Shown piece after piece: positions 1 through 10,279 of a stretch of 53,566 bases of DNA. Made by a program: the position numbers and the translations under genes. The stretch's first letter is position 1. Each line of letters begins with the position of its first letter. This DNA is from Phaeoceros laevis (Eukaryota > Anthocerotophyta > Anthocerotopsida > Notothyladales): contig JBNGIQ010009617.1 of NCBI GenBank assembly GCA_049999765.1, forward strand, positions 1 through 53,566. The letters are read 5' to 3'. The notes below the pieces were generated by a model. That model made no database searches. It was given only the letters and a program-made list of their open reading frames with translations, and was not told the DNA's origin.

Positions 1-179
1 GACGGAGCTTCGCCACACAAAGGACCTTCTTCACGCTAGGCATCCAAGCCTCTCTCAGGTCGCCCCACGAGCCAAGGTTAGCAAAATGATGGAAGATGAT
101 ATTAGAAGAGAAGGGTAGGGGGTATATATAGTCCTAGGAGGTCCTAGGCCTCCCCCTTCTAACTTGTCCTACAAGCTAA

Positions 180-283
180 GGAAGGTTCCTCTGCTCCTTC
201 CTGTAGGAAGGTCCCATCGCTCCTTCCTCTAGGAAGCTCCTATCGCTGCTTCCCTTAGGAAAGTCCCACTGCTCCTTCCTATA
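180..283. repeat. 26-bp tandem repeat, four copies
   Basis: Four consecutive 26-bp units start at 180, 206, 232 and 258. Each begins GGAA(G/A)GT and carries CTGCTTCC or CTCCTTCC before the next unit. The copies differ at several positions, so the array is not recent. No function is visible. Confidence 0.85.
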
Positions 284-292
284 TTTATCTTT

Positions 293-446
293 GGTAACTT
301 CTAGAATTTACCTCTAGTAACTTCTAGAGTTTACCTCTAGTAACTTCTAGAGTNNNNNNNNNNACCTCTAGTAACTTCTAGAGTTTACCTCTAGTAACTT
401 CTAGAGTTTATCTCTAGTAACTTCTAGAGTTTATCTCTAGTAACTA
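293..446. repeat. 23-bp tandem array with an inner palindrome
   Basis: At least six near-identical 23-bp units, interrupted by a 10-base N gap at 354-363. Each unit contains CTCTAG, a six-base spacer and CTAGAG, so every unit can form a small hairpin. The array degenerates after 446. The true copy number is uncertain because of the gap. Confidence 0.85.
354..363. other. Assembly gap (10 N)
   Basis: Ten unknown bases inside the 23-bp tandem array, probably where the assembler could not resolve the copy number. Confidence 0.98.
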
Positions 447-622
447 TGAAACAACATAACTAGTTGAAAAACCCATAACTAGTTTGAAAACCCATAACTA
501 GCTTCTTATTTACTAACTTACCATTTTTAACCACTATTAGAATGGCACCCCATCTGAGTACTTTTATTTCCCTAAGCTCCGCGTACTCAGCCGGCTTTGG
601 CGGTAGGTCACGGGATCTGACC

Positions 623-629
623 TATATAG
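623..629 (+). promoter_or_regulatory. Possible TATA box
   Basis: TATATAG lies about 70 bases before an ATG at 696, in a C-rich context. The spacing is plausible for a plant core promoter. This is inferred from motif and position only. Confidence 0.25.
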
Positions 630-695
630 CCCCCCTCCCGCTAGTACAACTCTCATTCCCAACCTTGCCTCCACCGTGCTTCCATTTCTTTGCTC

Positions 696-851
696 ATGGC
701 ATCGTCGAGGCCCGTTCCGTCCTCCGGTAGTGGTTCCTCTAGTCCTCCTGAGCGTCCTCCTCCTCTCGTGTTGCCTCAGCGAAGACCAGTGATGACGCCC
801 TTGCCAGCTCCTTCAGAGTTCTCCTTTGCGCACCACCTCCCAGGGCATTGA
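696..851 (+). CDS. Short unrecognised ORF or first exon, 51 codons
   Basis: ATG at 696 opens a Ser/Pro/Arg-rich stretch of 51 residues that ends in TGA at 849-851, directly followed by GTAAGG, which resembles a splice donor. It could be the 5' exon of a lost gene or chance. No domain is recognised. The only support is the TATA-like motif upstream and the biased composition. Confidence 0.2.
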   Translation: MASSRPVPSSGSGSSSPPERPPPLVLPQRRPVMTPLPAPSEFSFAHHLPGH

Positions 852-1268
852 GTAAGGCTCCTCGGCGTACATTCATGGGACCATCTAACATCCTCAAATA
901 CACACACATACATACACATCCCTTGGCTATATGTTAAAACCTTCGTTGACTAAACCCTTTGCGCTAGAACCCTCTGTGGCCATGTGAGACGACATGTCTC
1001 GGCATGCGGCCATGACCTACGACACATCCCTGGTCTGTTTCCAACTACGGCATTGAACCCTGGCATGTTCCACGATCATTTCCACATGCCATTACATCTC
1101 GGAAAAGAACCCTCTTATCTCCACATGCCCACGGGTTAGCCTTTCACTAACCACCATCATTTAATTAATTAGATAATTAATTAACTAATAGCAAGTCTAG
1201 CCATTATTGCAAAATTTTAATCGTTTATTTGAACAAAACAACAAAAAAAACATCTCCAGTCTTATTAA

Positions 1269-2880
1269 CACAACAAGTGGGTCACCACAACGGACAGCGA
1301 ATTTCACGAGCAAGTCATTCAGTTTGACAAAACTGCTTATGCAAACCGCACGCCTGATGGCAACTTGCCTACGTTGATGGATGTCCTGTCCCTGGATGAC
1401 TGGCTGAAGCTTGCAAACACATGCCAAAATGACCTGCCTACCGGTTTGGAGAAACTCAAACGAGTACAAGAGCTGCTTCCAGATATGCTTGTCAACGACC
1501 AAGAAGCTGTCGAGGAAGCTGATATTGCACGAGATGAAATTGCTAAAGCCCTTGGTCTTAATGTGTACAGCAGAGAGCCTGCACCATGCTACAAGGAAGA
1601 TGGCGAGTTCGCACACCCACTGCTGAGCAAACGACAGCGTACATCAGAATCCACCAAGAAAATTCTGGAAGCTAGCAAGAATGCGAAAGATGATCAGCAT
1701 GCACTCCAGGAGCAATGCAGCGTACCAACAACTCCCTCTCGTGAACTGGAAGCTCAACTTGGTAAGTGGGGACACCGTGTCTGGGTTGCATGCAATGTCA
1801 ACTTGCTCGCCCCACTTAACATCATGTCTTGGAAGACGCTTGGCTACGTGATGGATGAGGAAATGGACGAATGCTGCGCTCGAGCTCTCACTGGCGACCT
1901 ATCACTGGTCAGTGCCACAAGGGTGGCCGACAGCCCCGACATCTGCATCTTTGATGTTGAGTGCCCGTATCATCGCCCAATGATAGTCCGGTGCAAAACT
2001 CATATGCAAACGGGGAACCTGCGCAAGGATCCGACAAAGCACAAACAACCTGCTTTGGAACTGGAACCGCCCATTTGCCAAGTGCATTTGTGGGGATGCT
2101 GGTGTCCCGGCTGGCAAGAAGAAAGCCTGCAACGCAAGCATCCTGTGGTGGGATCACGCCGTGTATTACATGGCAAACAATCTTGACCTATTCTTCCCAG
2201 ATGTCAGTTCGCTGCAAGATCAGTGGGTATCATTCCTTGTCTGGCTAACACTCAGCTCAAACAGAGAAATGATAAAAGCCCAGGTGACCTTCTTGCACAT
2301 TCGCGACATGATGATGCGGGCTGCTAAAGAGCTGGCCAAGAACCCACAGCAGACGCTGCTGGCAGATTTTGGTGATGCTGCCGGACCACGCTACATCGAG
2401 AAGCTCTTGAAGCCTGCAGACTTTACGGAGGAATGCATCAAAAAAGAGCGAAAGCTGCAATTGTCGCGCAAACCTAACTTCAAAGACATGAAGAAGAAGG
2501 CCGGTTCTGAGGGGATTCGCACTTACGGGCACCGAGGCAGGGGCAAAAGCACAGTTGCCCCATACAGGGGAGCTGGCCGCGGCAGCGGTCGTGGTTTTTT
2601 CTCCCCCCGCCCTCCTCCGTCACCTCGCACGCCCTCTTCCCGACTCACACCTGGAGCCAGCTCGTCCGGCACCTCTGGCACTCCACGAGGTAGTAGCAAC
2701 CGAACTCAGATCATCAGCAAGCGGGAAAGTGGAAACCTGGATTTGATGTTGGCTCCCTCTTGTCTTCGCTGTGCTCCACAGTGCAATAGGCTGCAAGGCT
2801 TCTTCCTCGAAGTATGCCGACCGCTGCACAGGACTCACACTCCTAGAGTGTTCACTGTCGCTATGCTCAAGCAGATCTGA
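1269..2880 (+). pseudogene. Unknown protein gene in three frames, RG-rich tail
   Basis: The first frame is open from about 1269 to 2186 (the first 270 residues are acidic and helical in composition). Protein-like sequence then appears to move to a second frame near 1960-2115 and a third frame from about 2115 to 2880. The third frame contains a Trp/Tyr-rich hydrophobic region, a Lys-rich segment, and a C-terminal Arg-Gly tract (repeated RG between about 2540 and 2610) followed by a Pro/Ser-rich end. The RG tail resembles nucleic-acid-binding tails of retroelement Gag proteins, so a gag-like origin is possible. I do not recognise the family. The frame changes could be short introns, indels or decay. 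No ATG is evident at the start of the open stretch, where an acceptor-like CCAG precedes it. Confidence 0.4.
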
Positions 2881-3709
2881 TACATTTTCAGAAAGAACAA
2901 GGGTTTGAGGCAAATAGGTAACTCTCTCCCTGCGTCCCTGCCGCACCGACGGTCTTGGAGGCTGAAATGCAACCCTCCTGGACCGCAGACTGTAACCGCG
3001 AGGTTCATCCTGTCCCTCCTCCATGCCGCCTCTCCTCCACAAGCGCAAAGCGTCCTTCGCAGCTCATGATGGCTTCTCCACGCAATCGTGATGGGTTGTG
3101 GCCAGGCAGCACCGGAAGGGAAGTCTGACTCCTCCGATTCCTTGCTATCTCAAACAGCCAAGAGTAGCTTCGCTCGAAGCTTCAGAGTTTTGCAATTAGC
3201 ACTTGGTTGAGTGCGTAGCAGCGTGTTCTTGTCGAAGCACATGCAAGCACAACCAATGTCACGAGTTAGCTCATTCAATTCCCAATTCTCGCAAACTGCA
3301 GCATGCCACTTCAGAAACCTCCAGCTGAAAAGGAGCAGGAGGGTAATTCTTAGAAAAGGTCAAGTGCAAGAGAACATTGTGCAGGGCAGCGTCACGCCAG
3401 CTGCGCCTGCTGGAAGAGAATTGCAAAACTAAGTTTCTGGGCGTCGGCTGGCCCCTAAGAGCGGCAGCGCGAGGACAGCCGTCGCTTCGCCTTCCTGTTG
3501 CGGCGCGCACCACCAGGGCGCTGCCGTTGGAGTCTTGAAAGCGGCCGTTGCAGCTTCCCACGAGCCGCCATCACCATCCAGATTTGCAGCGGGATTCGCC
3601 GCGCTCATAGTTGAGTAGTTGGATGCGAACCGAACCGAGAGCACCTTCATAACTAATGCTAGCAAACCGGGTTCCCGCATAACGGGTGTTCACATGAGGT
3701 TGAACCCTC
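2881..3709. other. No gene recognised
   Basis: GC-rich in parts (3430-3620). Only short open frames on either strand, none with a recognisable domain. It is the left flank of the copia insertion. Confidence 0.5.
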
Positions 3710-3714
3710 ATTAG

Positions 3715-3949
3715 TATCGAAGAATTAGGGCTTTCGTAATTCGTGTAGGAGCATGCTTAGGTTTATTTAGCAAACGGTCACCGGATACCAACCGACACAT
3801 GTCGTGTCGGTTAGGTTAGGAGACACGTCCCGTCGCACGGACACTGACGGTTCTTTAGCACGCAGCCCGCGCCCACTTAATATTATTCTTTCCTTTCTCG
3901 CAAACTGTGTACCTAGCCTCGGCTCGATCCTAAGTGCGAACCTTCGATA
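3715..3949 (+). repeat. Copia 5' LTR
   Basis: 235 bp, starting TATCGAAG and ending CTTCGATA (an 8-bp inverted terminal motif). Contains a short inverted repeat around 3800-3820 (CCGACACATGTCGTGTCGG). Identical to the 3' LTR except at 3768. Confidence 0.97.
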
Positions 3950-3961
3950 TGGTATCAGAGC
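3950..3961 (+). other. Primer-binding site, initiator tRNA-Met
   Basis: TGGTATCAGAGC directly follows the 5' LTR with no spacer. This is the standard plant Ty1-copia primer-binding site complementary to the 3' end of initiator methionine tRNA. Confidence 0.95.
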
Positions 3962-4144
3962 TAGTGTGGCGTCTGGAGAGTATCCACAGCGCTCCGCCTA
4001 GGAGTATCTCTGTCGCCTGGACAGAGGGCACGTGGATACACTCCGACGCCCTGCACAAACAGCCTGAAAATGCATAAAGAAAGCAGTGCAATCCTGTAAA
4101 CTGGCGCTTAGGAATCCGCAAAGGATTTCTTGGGAAAGCACACC

Positions 4145-4792
4145 ATGCCTCGGCGCTGTGGGAATCGGTCACGACGATCCCAGAATTACCTTGGATATTC
4201 CGCTCTTCAATTGACTCCAAGTCTGACCGCACAGCAGCCCGAGGAATTTCCGAATCTGTACCAGGGGCCTCCTGGTGTCTATTCCTTTAATTGGCCTGTC
4301 AGGACGAGGCCCTTTGGACAGTGTACCAGGCGTGTGAGAGAGACTTTGTATCCTGCTGCTAACCAGGCTGCCCTGGACAGCAGATTTGTCCATTGCCCAC
4401 CTGGAAAACAAAATAGATGCTTTCAGTGTAGGCACAGCTTGGTTACTAGCTGCACACGACCTAACTATAGAAACGCACCTGTTGCTTGCTGTCCAACACC
4501 CTCTGTGCACAATAACCAAGATTTCCAACTCCGCGCAATAATTCGCACACTCAAATTGCAGGGAAAGGCACACAATAGGCAGCAGCAAAGGTCTGAGAGT
4601 ATTTCCGCTGATAGAGGGAGAGACACCACAAATCTCCTGGTCATACTCTCTAGGAAAATCAATTTGATCAGTAGTAGACTAGGTGCACTCTTGGATGCAT
4701 TTAGTTCCTTTTGTCACTCTCATAAAGAGCTTGTACCTCCAGAAGAAGAAGTCACCTCTGCATTCGAGAATGTGTCTGTCCCTTCTCAATAG
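4145..4792 (+). CDS. Leader ORF upstream of copia gag, 215 aa, unknown
   Basis: An ATG-initiated frame of 215 codons fills most of the leader between the primer-binding site and gag, and ends at TAG just 17 bases before the gag-pol ATG, in another frame. It is basic and Cys/Arg-rich at the N-terminus and hydrophobic with a short acidic tail at the C-terminus. No domain is recognised. An open frame this long is unlikely by chance, but the opposite strand is also partly open here, which weakens the case. It could be an accessory protein of the element, captured host sequence, or non-coding leader. Confidence 0.4.
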   Translation: MPRRCGNRSRRSQNYLGYSALQLTPSLTAQQPEEFPNLYQGPPGVYSFNWPVRTRPFGQCTRRVRETLYPAANQAALDSRFVHCPPGKQNRCFQCRHSLVTSCTRPNYRNAPVACCPTPSVHNNQDFQLRAIIRTLKLQGKAHNRQQQRSESISADRGRDTTNLLVILSRKINLISSRLGALLDAFSSFCHSHKELVPPEEEVTSAFENVSVPSQ

Positions 4793-4809
4793 GTAGACAC
4801 ATGTAGTTT

Positions 4810-7800
4810 ATGATCTCACGTCCATCTTCATCAGAGGGAGGATCTACATCCTCTTCTGAACCTAAAACACCTCCACAACGTCCAAGACTCCTCAAGATCC
4901 CTCTTAGGACAACTCCCAAAACTTCTACAACGTCCAAAATGACAGGTGGTAGTGGTGGAGGGGGAGGATCTGGAGGTGGTGGTGGTGGAGGGGGCGGTGG
5001 TGGACCACAAGCACCACAGGCACCACAAGCACCTGCTCACACCACCATTACGCATTTCAAGGTGGACTTTAAAGATAAAGACCGATTTAATGGCAGTGAC
5101 TACGAAATATGGACGATCCGTGTACGTACCATTTTGGAGGAACAAGACCTGCTGGACATTGTGTTGGGAACGATTGTTAAACCACCTCCTGGTTCCCCAC
5201 CAGCAGATATTGAGGCTTGGGCCAAGGCAGATCGCAGGGCTCGAAGCATCCTTGTAGCTGGGCTGGACAAAAACATGTTACACCACGTACAAGGACTGGA
5301 TACAGCAGCGGAGATGTGGTCGACCTTCGACCAGATGTTCCAGATTAAGAATTCTGCTTCCATGGTGAACTCAACAAGGGCTTTTTGGCATCTAAAGATG
5401 AAAGAAAGTGAACCTATTGAGACTCACCTCAACAAATTCCGAGCTCTCCGAGCACGCCTTGCTGCTTGTGGCACGAAGCTGGATGAGACTCAGGCTGCAA
5501 CAGCCTTGCTGATGTCACTCCCTTCCAGCTATCGAACGTTTGTTTCTTCACAGAACAACAATATGCGAGCAGCTGGAGGTGGTAATCTCACAGAAGTGAT
5601 TGGTGCCCTGCTGGAAGAAGAAGCCACACGGCATGGAAATCGCCATGAGGGAAGGCATGAAAATGCAGGGAGTACAAGCCGTGTGTTGTACTCATCAAAA
5701 GGCAAAGGACTTCGCTCATCTGGCAGTAGGCAAGGTGGAAGGCGTACCTCGGAGACAAAGCCGTACGGTTCGAAGAAGAAAGGAGCTTGCAATTGGTGTA
5801 AGATTCCAGGTCACTTCGAGAAGGACTGCCGCAAAAAGGCAGCTGGAGAGCCCAAGCGGGAAGGATCCAGTGCCGAAACACACACTGCATCTGCTAAGAA
5901 GACTGGTACCATCCTGGCAACCTGCCTAGTATCCTCAAACGAAGATCGAAGGTGCTGGTTCATGGATTCGGGTGCCTCGCATCATGTATGCAATCAACAT
6001 GAAGCCTTCACAGACTATAAGCCATCTTTGAATGGTCAGACCATTCGTGTAGGTGACAATAGGGAACTACCCATTTTGGGGTTAGGATGTGTTCCACTCA
6101 CCCTGCCATCCAAACATGAGATCACCTTGTTAGAGGTTTTGCATGTTCCTAGGATGGTTAAAAATCTGGTTTCAGTCACAAAGTTGAAGGTATCCTTACC
6201 TAGAGTGCGTGTGTTGTTCGAGTCGGAGCCGGATGAATGCCACATTGAACAAGATGGACTTCTTCTTGCTAAGGCTTATCCTTCGAATGACCTGTACAAG
6301 CTTGACTGTACACCCTCTAAAGTTTACAGGGCAGCACACCTCACACAAGCTGAGCAGGCTGCTAATTTCAACCTATGGCATCACCGCCTTGGCCACATTA
6401 ATGTACGAAGAATGAAGCAAGCAGCAGAAGGAAACCTGTACAGGGAACCTCTGAAGCTGCAGCCCCAGTCAAAGCTGTTTTGTGAACCCTGCATATATGG
6501 GAAGCACCATAGACAGCCACATACTGACAAAAACCATACTAGGGCTAAGTCCTTGCTAGAATTGGTCCACTCAGACCTTTGTGGTCCTATGTCTAAGCAA
6601 TCATTTGGAGGAGCTAGATACTTTCTCTCTTTCATTGATGACTGGAGCAGGTTCACTGTTGTGTATTTCCTGTCAAAGAAGTCACAAACTTTAGAGTCCT
6701 TCAAAGATTTTCTAGCTAGTGCACAACGCCAAACATCCCATCTCTTGAAGATACTCAGGACAGATGGTGGTGGTGAATATGCATCGAATGCATTTAAACA
6801 GCTATGCAAGGACTTAGGAATTGCAAGACAGCTTACCATCTCCTATACGTCGAAGCAGAACCCTGTGGCTGAAAGGAGTAATGGTGTGATACAAGAGCAG
6901 GCCAAGGCCTCTCTATCACAAGCTGGGCTGTCCATTGGTTACTGGGCAGAAGCAGTCGCTGCTGCAGTGTACATCAAGAATCGGACTCCAACAGCCTCTG
7001 TTCCTGGCAGCACCCCTTTCGAGAGATGGACAGGGCATAAGCCTAGAATACTGCACCTACGAGTATTTGGCAGTCCTGCCTATGCTTTTGTTCCAAAGGA
7101 GAAACGGAGGAAAATGCAGCTAAATGCCGTGAAATACATTTTTGTAGGATACACGGAAGGTATCAAAGGATACAAGCTTTTTAACCCGGAGAATCGTGAG
7201 CTGATACATGCCAGGAGTGTCATCTTCGATGAAGATGCCATTGTCAAGCGTTCACGATCCCTGCCTCCTACATCAGGGTCAGAAGCACCACTTGTTGGAC
7301 CCGAATCTGATGTTGAATCTGAGCTTGAAGACTTGGGTCCTTCACAGGAACATAGCACCTCTGCCAGTCCTTCTGAAGACTCTACTGAAGAGGACTCCGA
7401 TGCTGAACCTGGATCAGATGGACAGTCACAAACCTCAGCTGATACTGACGGGGTTCATTCTGTACACGAGGATCTAGCGTCAAGGGAAATCAGCTACTTC
7501 TCTTCTAACTCGGAGTCTGACCTGGAGGATACAGCTGCCCTTGAGCCCTCTGCTGATGAGCAGCCAGCTCAGGTGGTCAGGCGATCTGCTAGGTCTCATC
7601 AGCCTCGTGACAGCTGGACTGTTCGGCCCTACTCACCTCCCAGTGATTCTCTCCGGCCCTCCGGTCGATCGTCTCGTCGGCCTCCTCGGACATCTGCACA
7701 GGTCCCTGATCAAACATCTCTCCAGTTTGGCACTGTTCAAGCTGAGGGGGAGCCATCACGGACGGATGCATTTGGGAGCTTGCCTGGAGAGGGAGCGAGT

Positions 7801-9459
7801 TTGAACCCATCACAGTCCATGCTTGCTGAAGCTCTGTCCGTTGCTGAACTTGCTGGAGAACCAGCGACCATGACCGAAGCACTCTCTGGACCCCATGGAG
7901 CTGAATGGCAAGCGGCCATCACTTCCGAATATGATAGTCTAATACAAAATGGGACTTGGAAGTTGGAGCCGCTGCCACCAGGGAGAAAGGCAGTAACCTG
8001 CAAATGGGTCTTCAAGACCAAGCTAAATCCTGACGCCTCTGTTGCAAGGTACAAGGCCAGGTTAGTTGCTCGAGGTTTCTCGCAACGACCAGGTCTAGAC
8101 TACCAGGACACCTTTTCCCCAGTGGTCAGGTTTACCTCTGTTCGTATCTTGCTTGCATTTGTAGCACAAAATGACCTTACTGTGCACCACATGGATGTCA
8201 AAACTGCGTTTCTTCATGGAGAGTTGGAGGAAGATGTCTACATGCAACAGCCAGAGGGTTATGTAGATAAAAGGCATCCTGATTGGGTGTGCAAGCTAAT
8301 CAAAACCCTCTACGGGCTGAAGCAAGCAGCTAGAGCATGGTTCAAGAAGTTTAGCGCATTCCTAGAATCCTTAGGTTTCAAAGTAAGTGAAGCGGATTCG
8401 AATGTGTACCTCTGCACAGATGGCGCTTTGTTCGTCATAATTGCCCTGTATGTAGATGATGCACTTCTGATCAGCAACAGCCCTGGTGACATGTTGGTCA
8501 GAGTCAAAGGTCTATTACAGAAGCATTTTGAGATGAGTGATCTTGGCATTATACGTGTATTTTTGGGGGTACAAGTCCTCCTGGTGCCGGAGAAGGGATC
8601 TGTTCTTCTACATCAAGCACATTACATTGATTTAATGTTAAAGACGTTCAACATGGAGGATGCCAAACCTGTGACTACTCCAATGGCGACTGGAGCTCGT
8701 CCATCCAAGCTTGATTGCCCAAAGACAGATGATGAGAGGGCTGCAATGAATGCAGTACCTTACAGGAAGTTTGTTGGCTTTGCGCTATACCTGTCCACTA
8801 GAACCAGATTTGATCTTAGCCAGCCATCGGGAGTTCTCGCTCAGTTTGTAGAGGACCCTGGCACAGCACATTGGACAGCCTGTAAGCGGGTTATGCGGTA
8901 TCTAAAAGGGACAAGGAATCTTGGACTATGCTATCGCAAGAACCCATCAGCCAAGAAGTTGTACTTGCAAGGATACACTGATGCAGACTGGGGTGGAGAC
9001 CTAGACACCAGAAAGTCGGTCTCAGCTTATTGTTTTACCCTTGCTGGTGCAGTCATCTCTTGGCAGTCGAAGAAACAATCATTTGTGAGCACATCAACCA
9101 CTGAAGCTGAGTATGGAGCTGCAGCTGAGAGCTGCAAGGAGGCAGTAGCAAATCGGAGGCTCTTGGCTGACATAGCCCAGGAGCAATCCGATCCAACACC
9201 AGTTTTCTGTGACAATCAATCTGCCCTCCTGCTAGCTAGTAATCCAGTCTATCATGCACGTACAAAGCATATAGACCTGCATCTACATTACGTCAGGCAG
9301 TCCATTACACGAAAGGAGGTTGCACTCACATATGTCCCTACAGATTTAAACTACGCAGACTTGCTCACAAAGCCACTTAGCAAGGAAAAGCATGAGTCTC
9401 ACATGCAAAGTCTAGGCATGGTGGACATTACTGCATATCTACCCTACGTTCTAAAGTAG
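4810..9459 (+). CDS. Copia Gag-Pol polyprotein, 1549 aa
   Basis: Single uninterrupted frame. Gag begins with a Gly-rich run and QAP repeats (about residues 46-75), then the UBN2-type copia capsid. A CCHC zinc knuckle (C-x2-C-x4-H-x4-C) is at 327-340. The protease active site is DSGA at 386-389. The pre-integrase HHRLGH motif is near 524, and the integrase core starts at HSDLCGP (about 588) with the DGGGEY motif following. A long acidic Ser/Glu linker (about 820-1000) precedes reverse transcriptase (from about 1030), whose catalytic YVDD is at 1214-1217. RNase H has DADWGGD near 1391 and TEAEYGA near 1433. Length and order are typical of plant copia elements. No stop or frameshift is seen, so it is probably functional or only just inserted. 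Confidence 0.96.
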   Translation: MISRPSSSEGGSTSSSEPKTPPQRPRLLKIPLRTTPKTSTTSKMTGGSGGGGGSGGGGGGGGGGGPQAPQAPQAPAHTTITHFKVDFKDKDRFNGSDYEIWTIRVRTILEEQDLLDIVLGTIVKPPPGSPPADIEAWAKADRRARSILVAGLDKNMLHHVQGLDTAAEMWSTFDQMFQIKNSASMVNSTRAFWHLKMKESEPIETHLNKFRALRARLAACGTKLDETQAATALLMSLPSSYRTFVSSQNNNMRAAGGGNLTEVIGALLEEEATRHGNRHEGRHENAGSTSRVLYSSKGKGLRSSGSRQGGRRTSETKPYGSKKKGACNWCKIPGHFEKDCRKKAAGEPKREGSSAETHTASAKKTGTILATCLVSSNEDRRCWFMDSGASHHVCNQHEAFTDYKPSLNGQTIRVGDNRELPILGLGCVPLTLPSKHEITLLEVLHVPRMVKNLVSVTKLKVSLPRVRVLFESEPDECHIEQDGLLLAKAYPSNDLYKLDCTPSKVYRAAHLTQAEQAANFNLWHHRLGHINVRRMKQAAEGNLYREPLKLQPQSKLFCEPCIYGKHHRQPHTDKNHTRAKSLLELVHSDLCGPMSKQSFGGARYFLSFIDDWSRFTVVYFLSKKSQTLESFKDFLASAQRQTSHLLKILRTDGGGEYASNAFKQLCKDLGIARQLTISYTSKQNPVAERSNGVIQEQAKASLSQAGLSIGYWAEAVAAAVYIKNRTPTASVPGSTPFERWTGHKPRILHLRVFGSPAYAFVPKEKRRKMQLNAVKYIFVGYTEGIKGYKLFNPENRELIHARSVIFDEDAIVKRSRSLPPTSGSEAPLVGPESDVESELEDLGPSQEHSTSASPSEDSTEEDSDAEPGSDGQSQTSADTDGVHSVHEDLASREISYFSSNSESDLEDTAALEPSADEQPAQVVRRSARSHQPRDSWTVRPYSPPSDSLRPSGRSSRRPPRTSAQVPDQTSLQFGTVQAEGEPSRTDAFGSLPGEGASLNPSQSMLAEALSVAELAGEPATMTEALSGPHGAEWQAAITSEYDSLIQNGTWKLEPLPPGRKAVTCKWVFKTKLNPDASVARYKARLVARGFSQRPGLDYQDTFSPVVRFTSVRILLAFVAQNDLTVHHMDVKTAFLHGELEEDVYMQQPEGYVDKRHPDWVCKLIKTLYGLKQAARAWFKKFSAFLESLGFKVSEADSNVYLCTDGALFVIIALYVDDALLISNSPGDMLVRVKGLLQKHFEMSDLGIIRVFLGVQVLLVPEKGSVLLHQAHYIDLMLKTFNMEDAKPVTTPMATGARPSKLDCPKTDDERAAMNAVPYRKFVGFALYLSTRTRFDLSQPSGVLAQFVEDPGTAHWTACKRVMRYLKGTRNLGLCYRKNPSAKKLYLQGYTDADWGGDLDTRKSVSAYCFTLAGAVISWQSKKQSFVSTSTTEAEYGAAAESCKEAVANRRLLADIAQEQSDPTPVFCDNQSALLLASNPVYHARTKHIDLHLHYVRQSITRKEVALTYVPTDLNYADLLTKPLSKEKHESHMQSLGMVDITAYLPYVLK

Positions 9460-10035
9460 ATCAATCTGAGTCGAACTCAGAGTCAGACCAACAGGCATAA
9501 GTCTTAGGTTGGTAGGGAGACTCAGGTCTCCATAGCGAACATTCACAGTCGGTGTCGCTGTCCGTCGTCATGTATGTGCACGCCCTCAGATATCCAGCCG
9601 TCTGAAAAACCTGCAGCTCTGTGACTGCAAACACAAACACTTTGGATCAATCCACAGGAGCAGTGGCAGCAGATTCCTCAGAGAATGGACAGCTGAACAG
9701 GATGCACCATAGCGATGGACGGCAGCGCCGCTTTCATCAACAGAAGAGCTAACTCGGATCATCAGCTGCGAGGTTTCGTCATCCAGGTATTGCGCAGCGG
9801 GACCAGACCGGGCCATCACCCAATCTCCGTCGCCATCACTGATGAGACGGCCATCAAGCTCCGCGCTTGGAAGCAAGGAAGCCTGGACTGCAGCGTCCGC
9901 AACCTGAACACGAGGCCAGCGCCTGAGGTCGAGAAGCCTTCTATATGCAAGCGTCAGCATCGAACGCAAGATCAGCAGCAACATCGGGACGGCGGCGCAA
10001 GTAGAGGACTGTCGCGAAACCTGAATCATGCACCT

Positions 10036-10044
10036 AAGAGGGAG
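10036..10044 (+). other. Polypurine tract
   Basis: AAGAGGGAG directly precedes the 3' LTR, the expected primer site for plus-strand DNA synthesis. Confidence 0.9.
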
Positions 10045-10279
10045 TATCGAAGAATTAGGGCTTTCGTAATTCGTGTAGGAGCATGCTTAGGTTTATTCAG
10101 CAAACGGTCACCGGATACCAACCGACACATGTCGTGTCGGTTAGGTTAGGAGACACGTCCCGTCGCACGGACACTGACGGTTCTTTAGCACGCAGCCCGC
10201 GCCCACTTAATATTATTCTTTCCTTTCTCGCAAACTGTGTACCTAGCCTCGGCTCGATCCTAAGTGCGAACCTTCGATA
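10045..10279 (+). repeat. Copia 3' LTR
   Basis: 235 bp, identical to 3715-3949 except for C at 10098 in place of T. Followed by ATTAG, the second copy of the target duplication. Confidence 0.97.

Larger units (their letters stand above)
3715..10279 (+). mobile_element. Complete Ty1-copia LTR retrotransposon
   Basis: A 6565-bp element bounded by two 235-bp LTRs and flanked by the direct repeat ATTAG (3710-3714 and 10280-10284), the 5-bp target duplication. Order: LTR, primer-binding site, about 850-bp leader with an extra ORF, one gag-pol frame, about 585-bp 3' region, polypurine tract, LTR. Integrase precedes reverse transcriptase, which defines Ty1-copia (Pseudoviridae-type) rather than Ty3-gypsy. 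The LTRs differ at one position (3768 T, 10098 C), so insertion is recent. The ends are TATCGAAG...CTTCGATA rather than the usual TG...CA. All catalytic motifs are present and the frame is open, so the copy could be autonomous. Confidence 0.97.

Noticed and set aside
4169-4588. Antisense 139-codon ORF in the copia leader, and similar antisense ORFs across gag-pol
   Set aside because: Shadows of the plus-strand frames, with no motifs.
9715-10149. 144-codon ORF across the copia 3' region into the LTR
   Set aside because: It crosses the LTR boundary and has no recognisable domain; the antisense frame is equally open.
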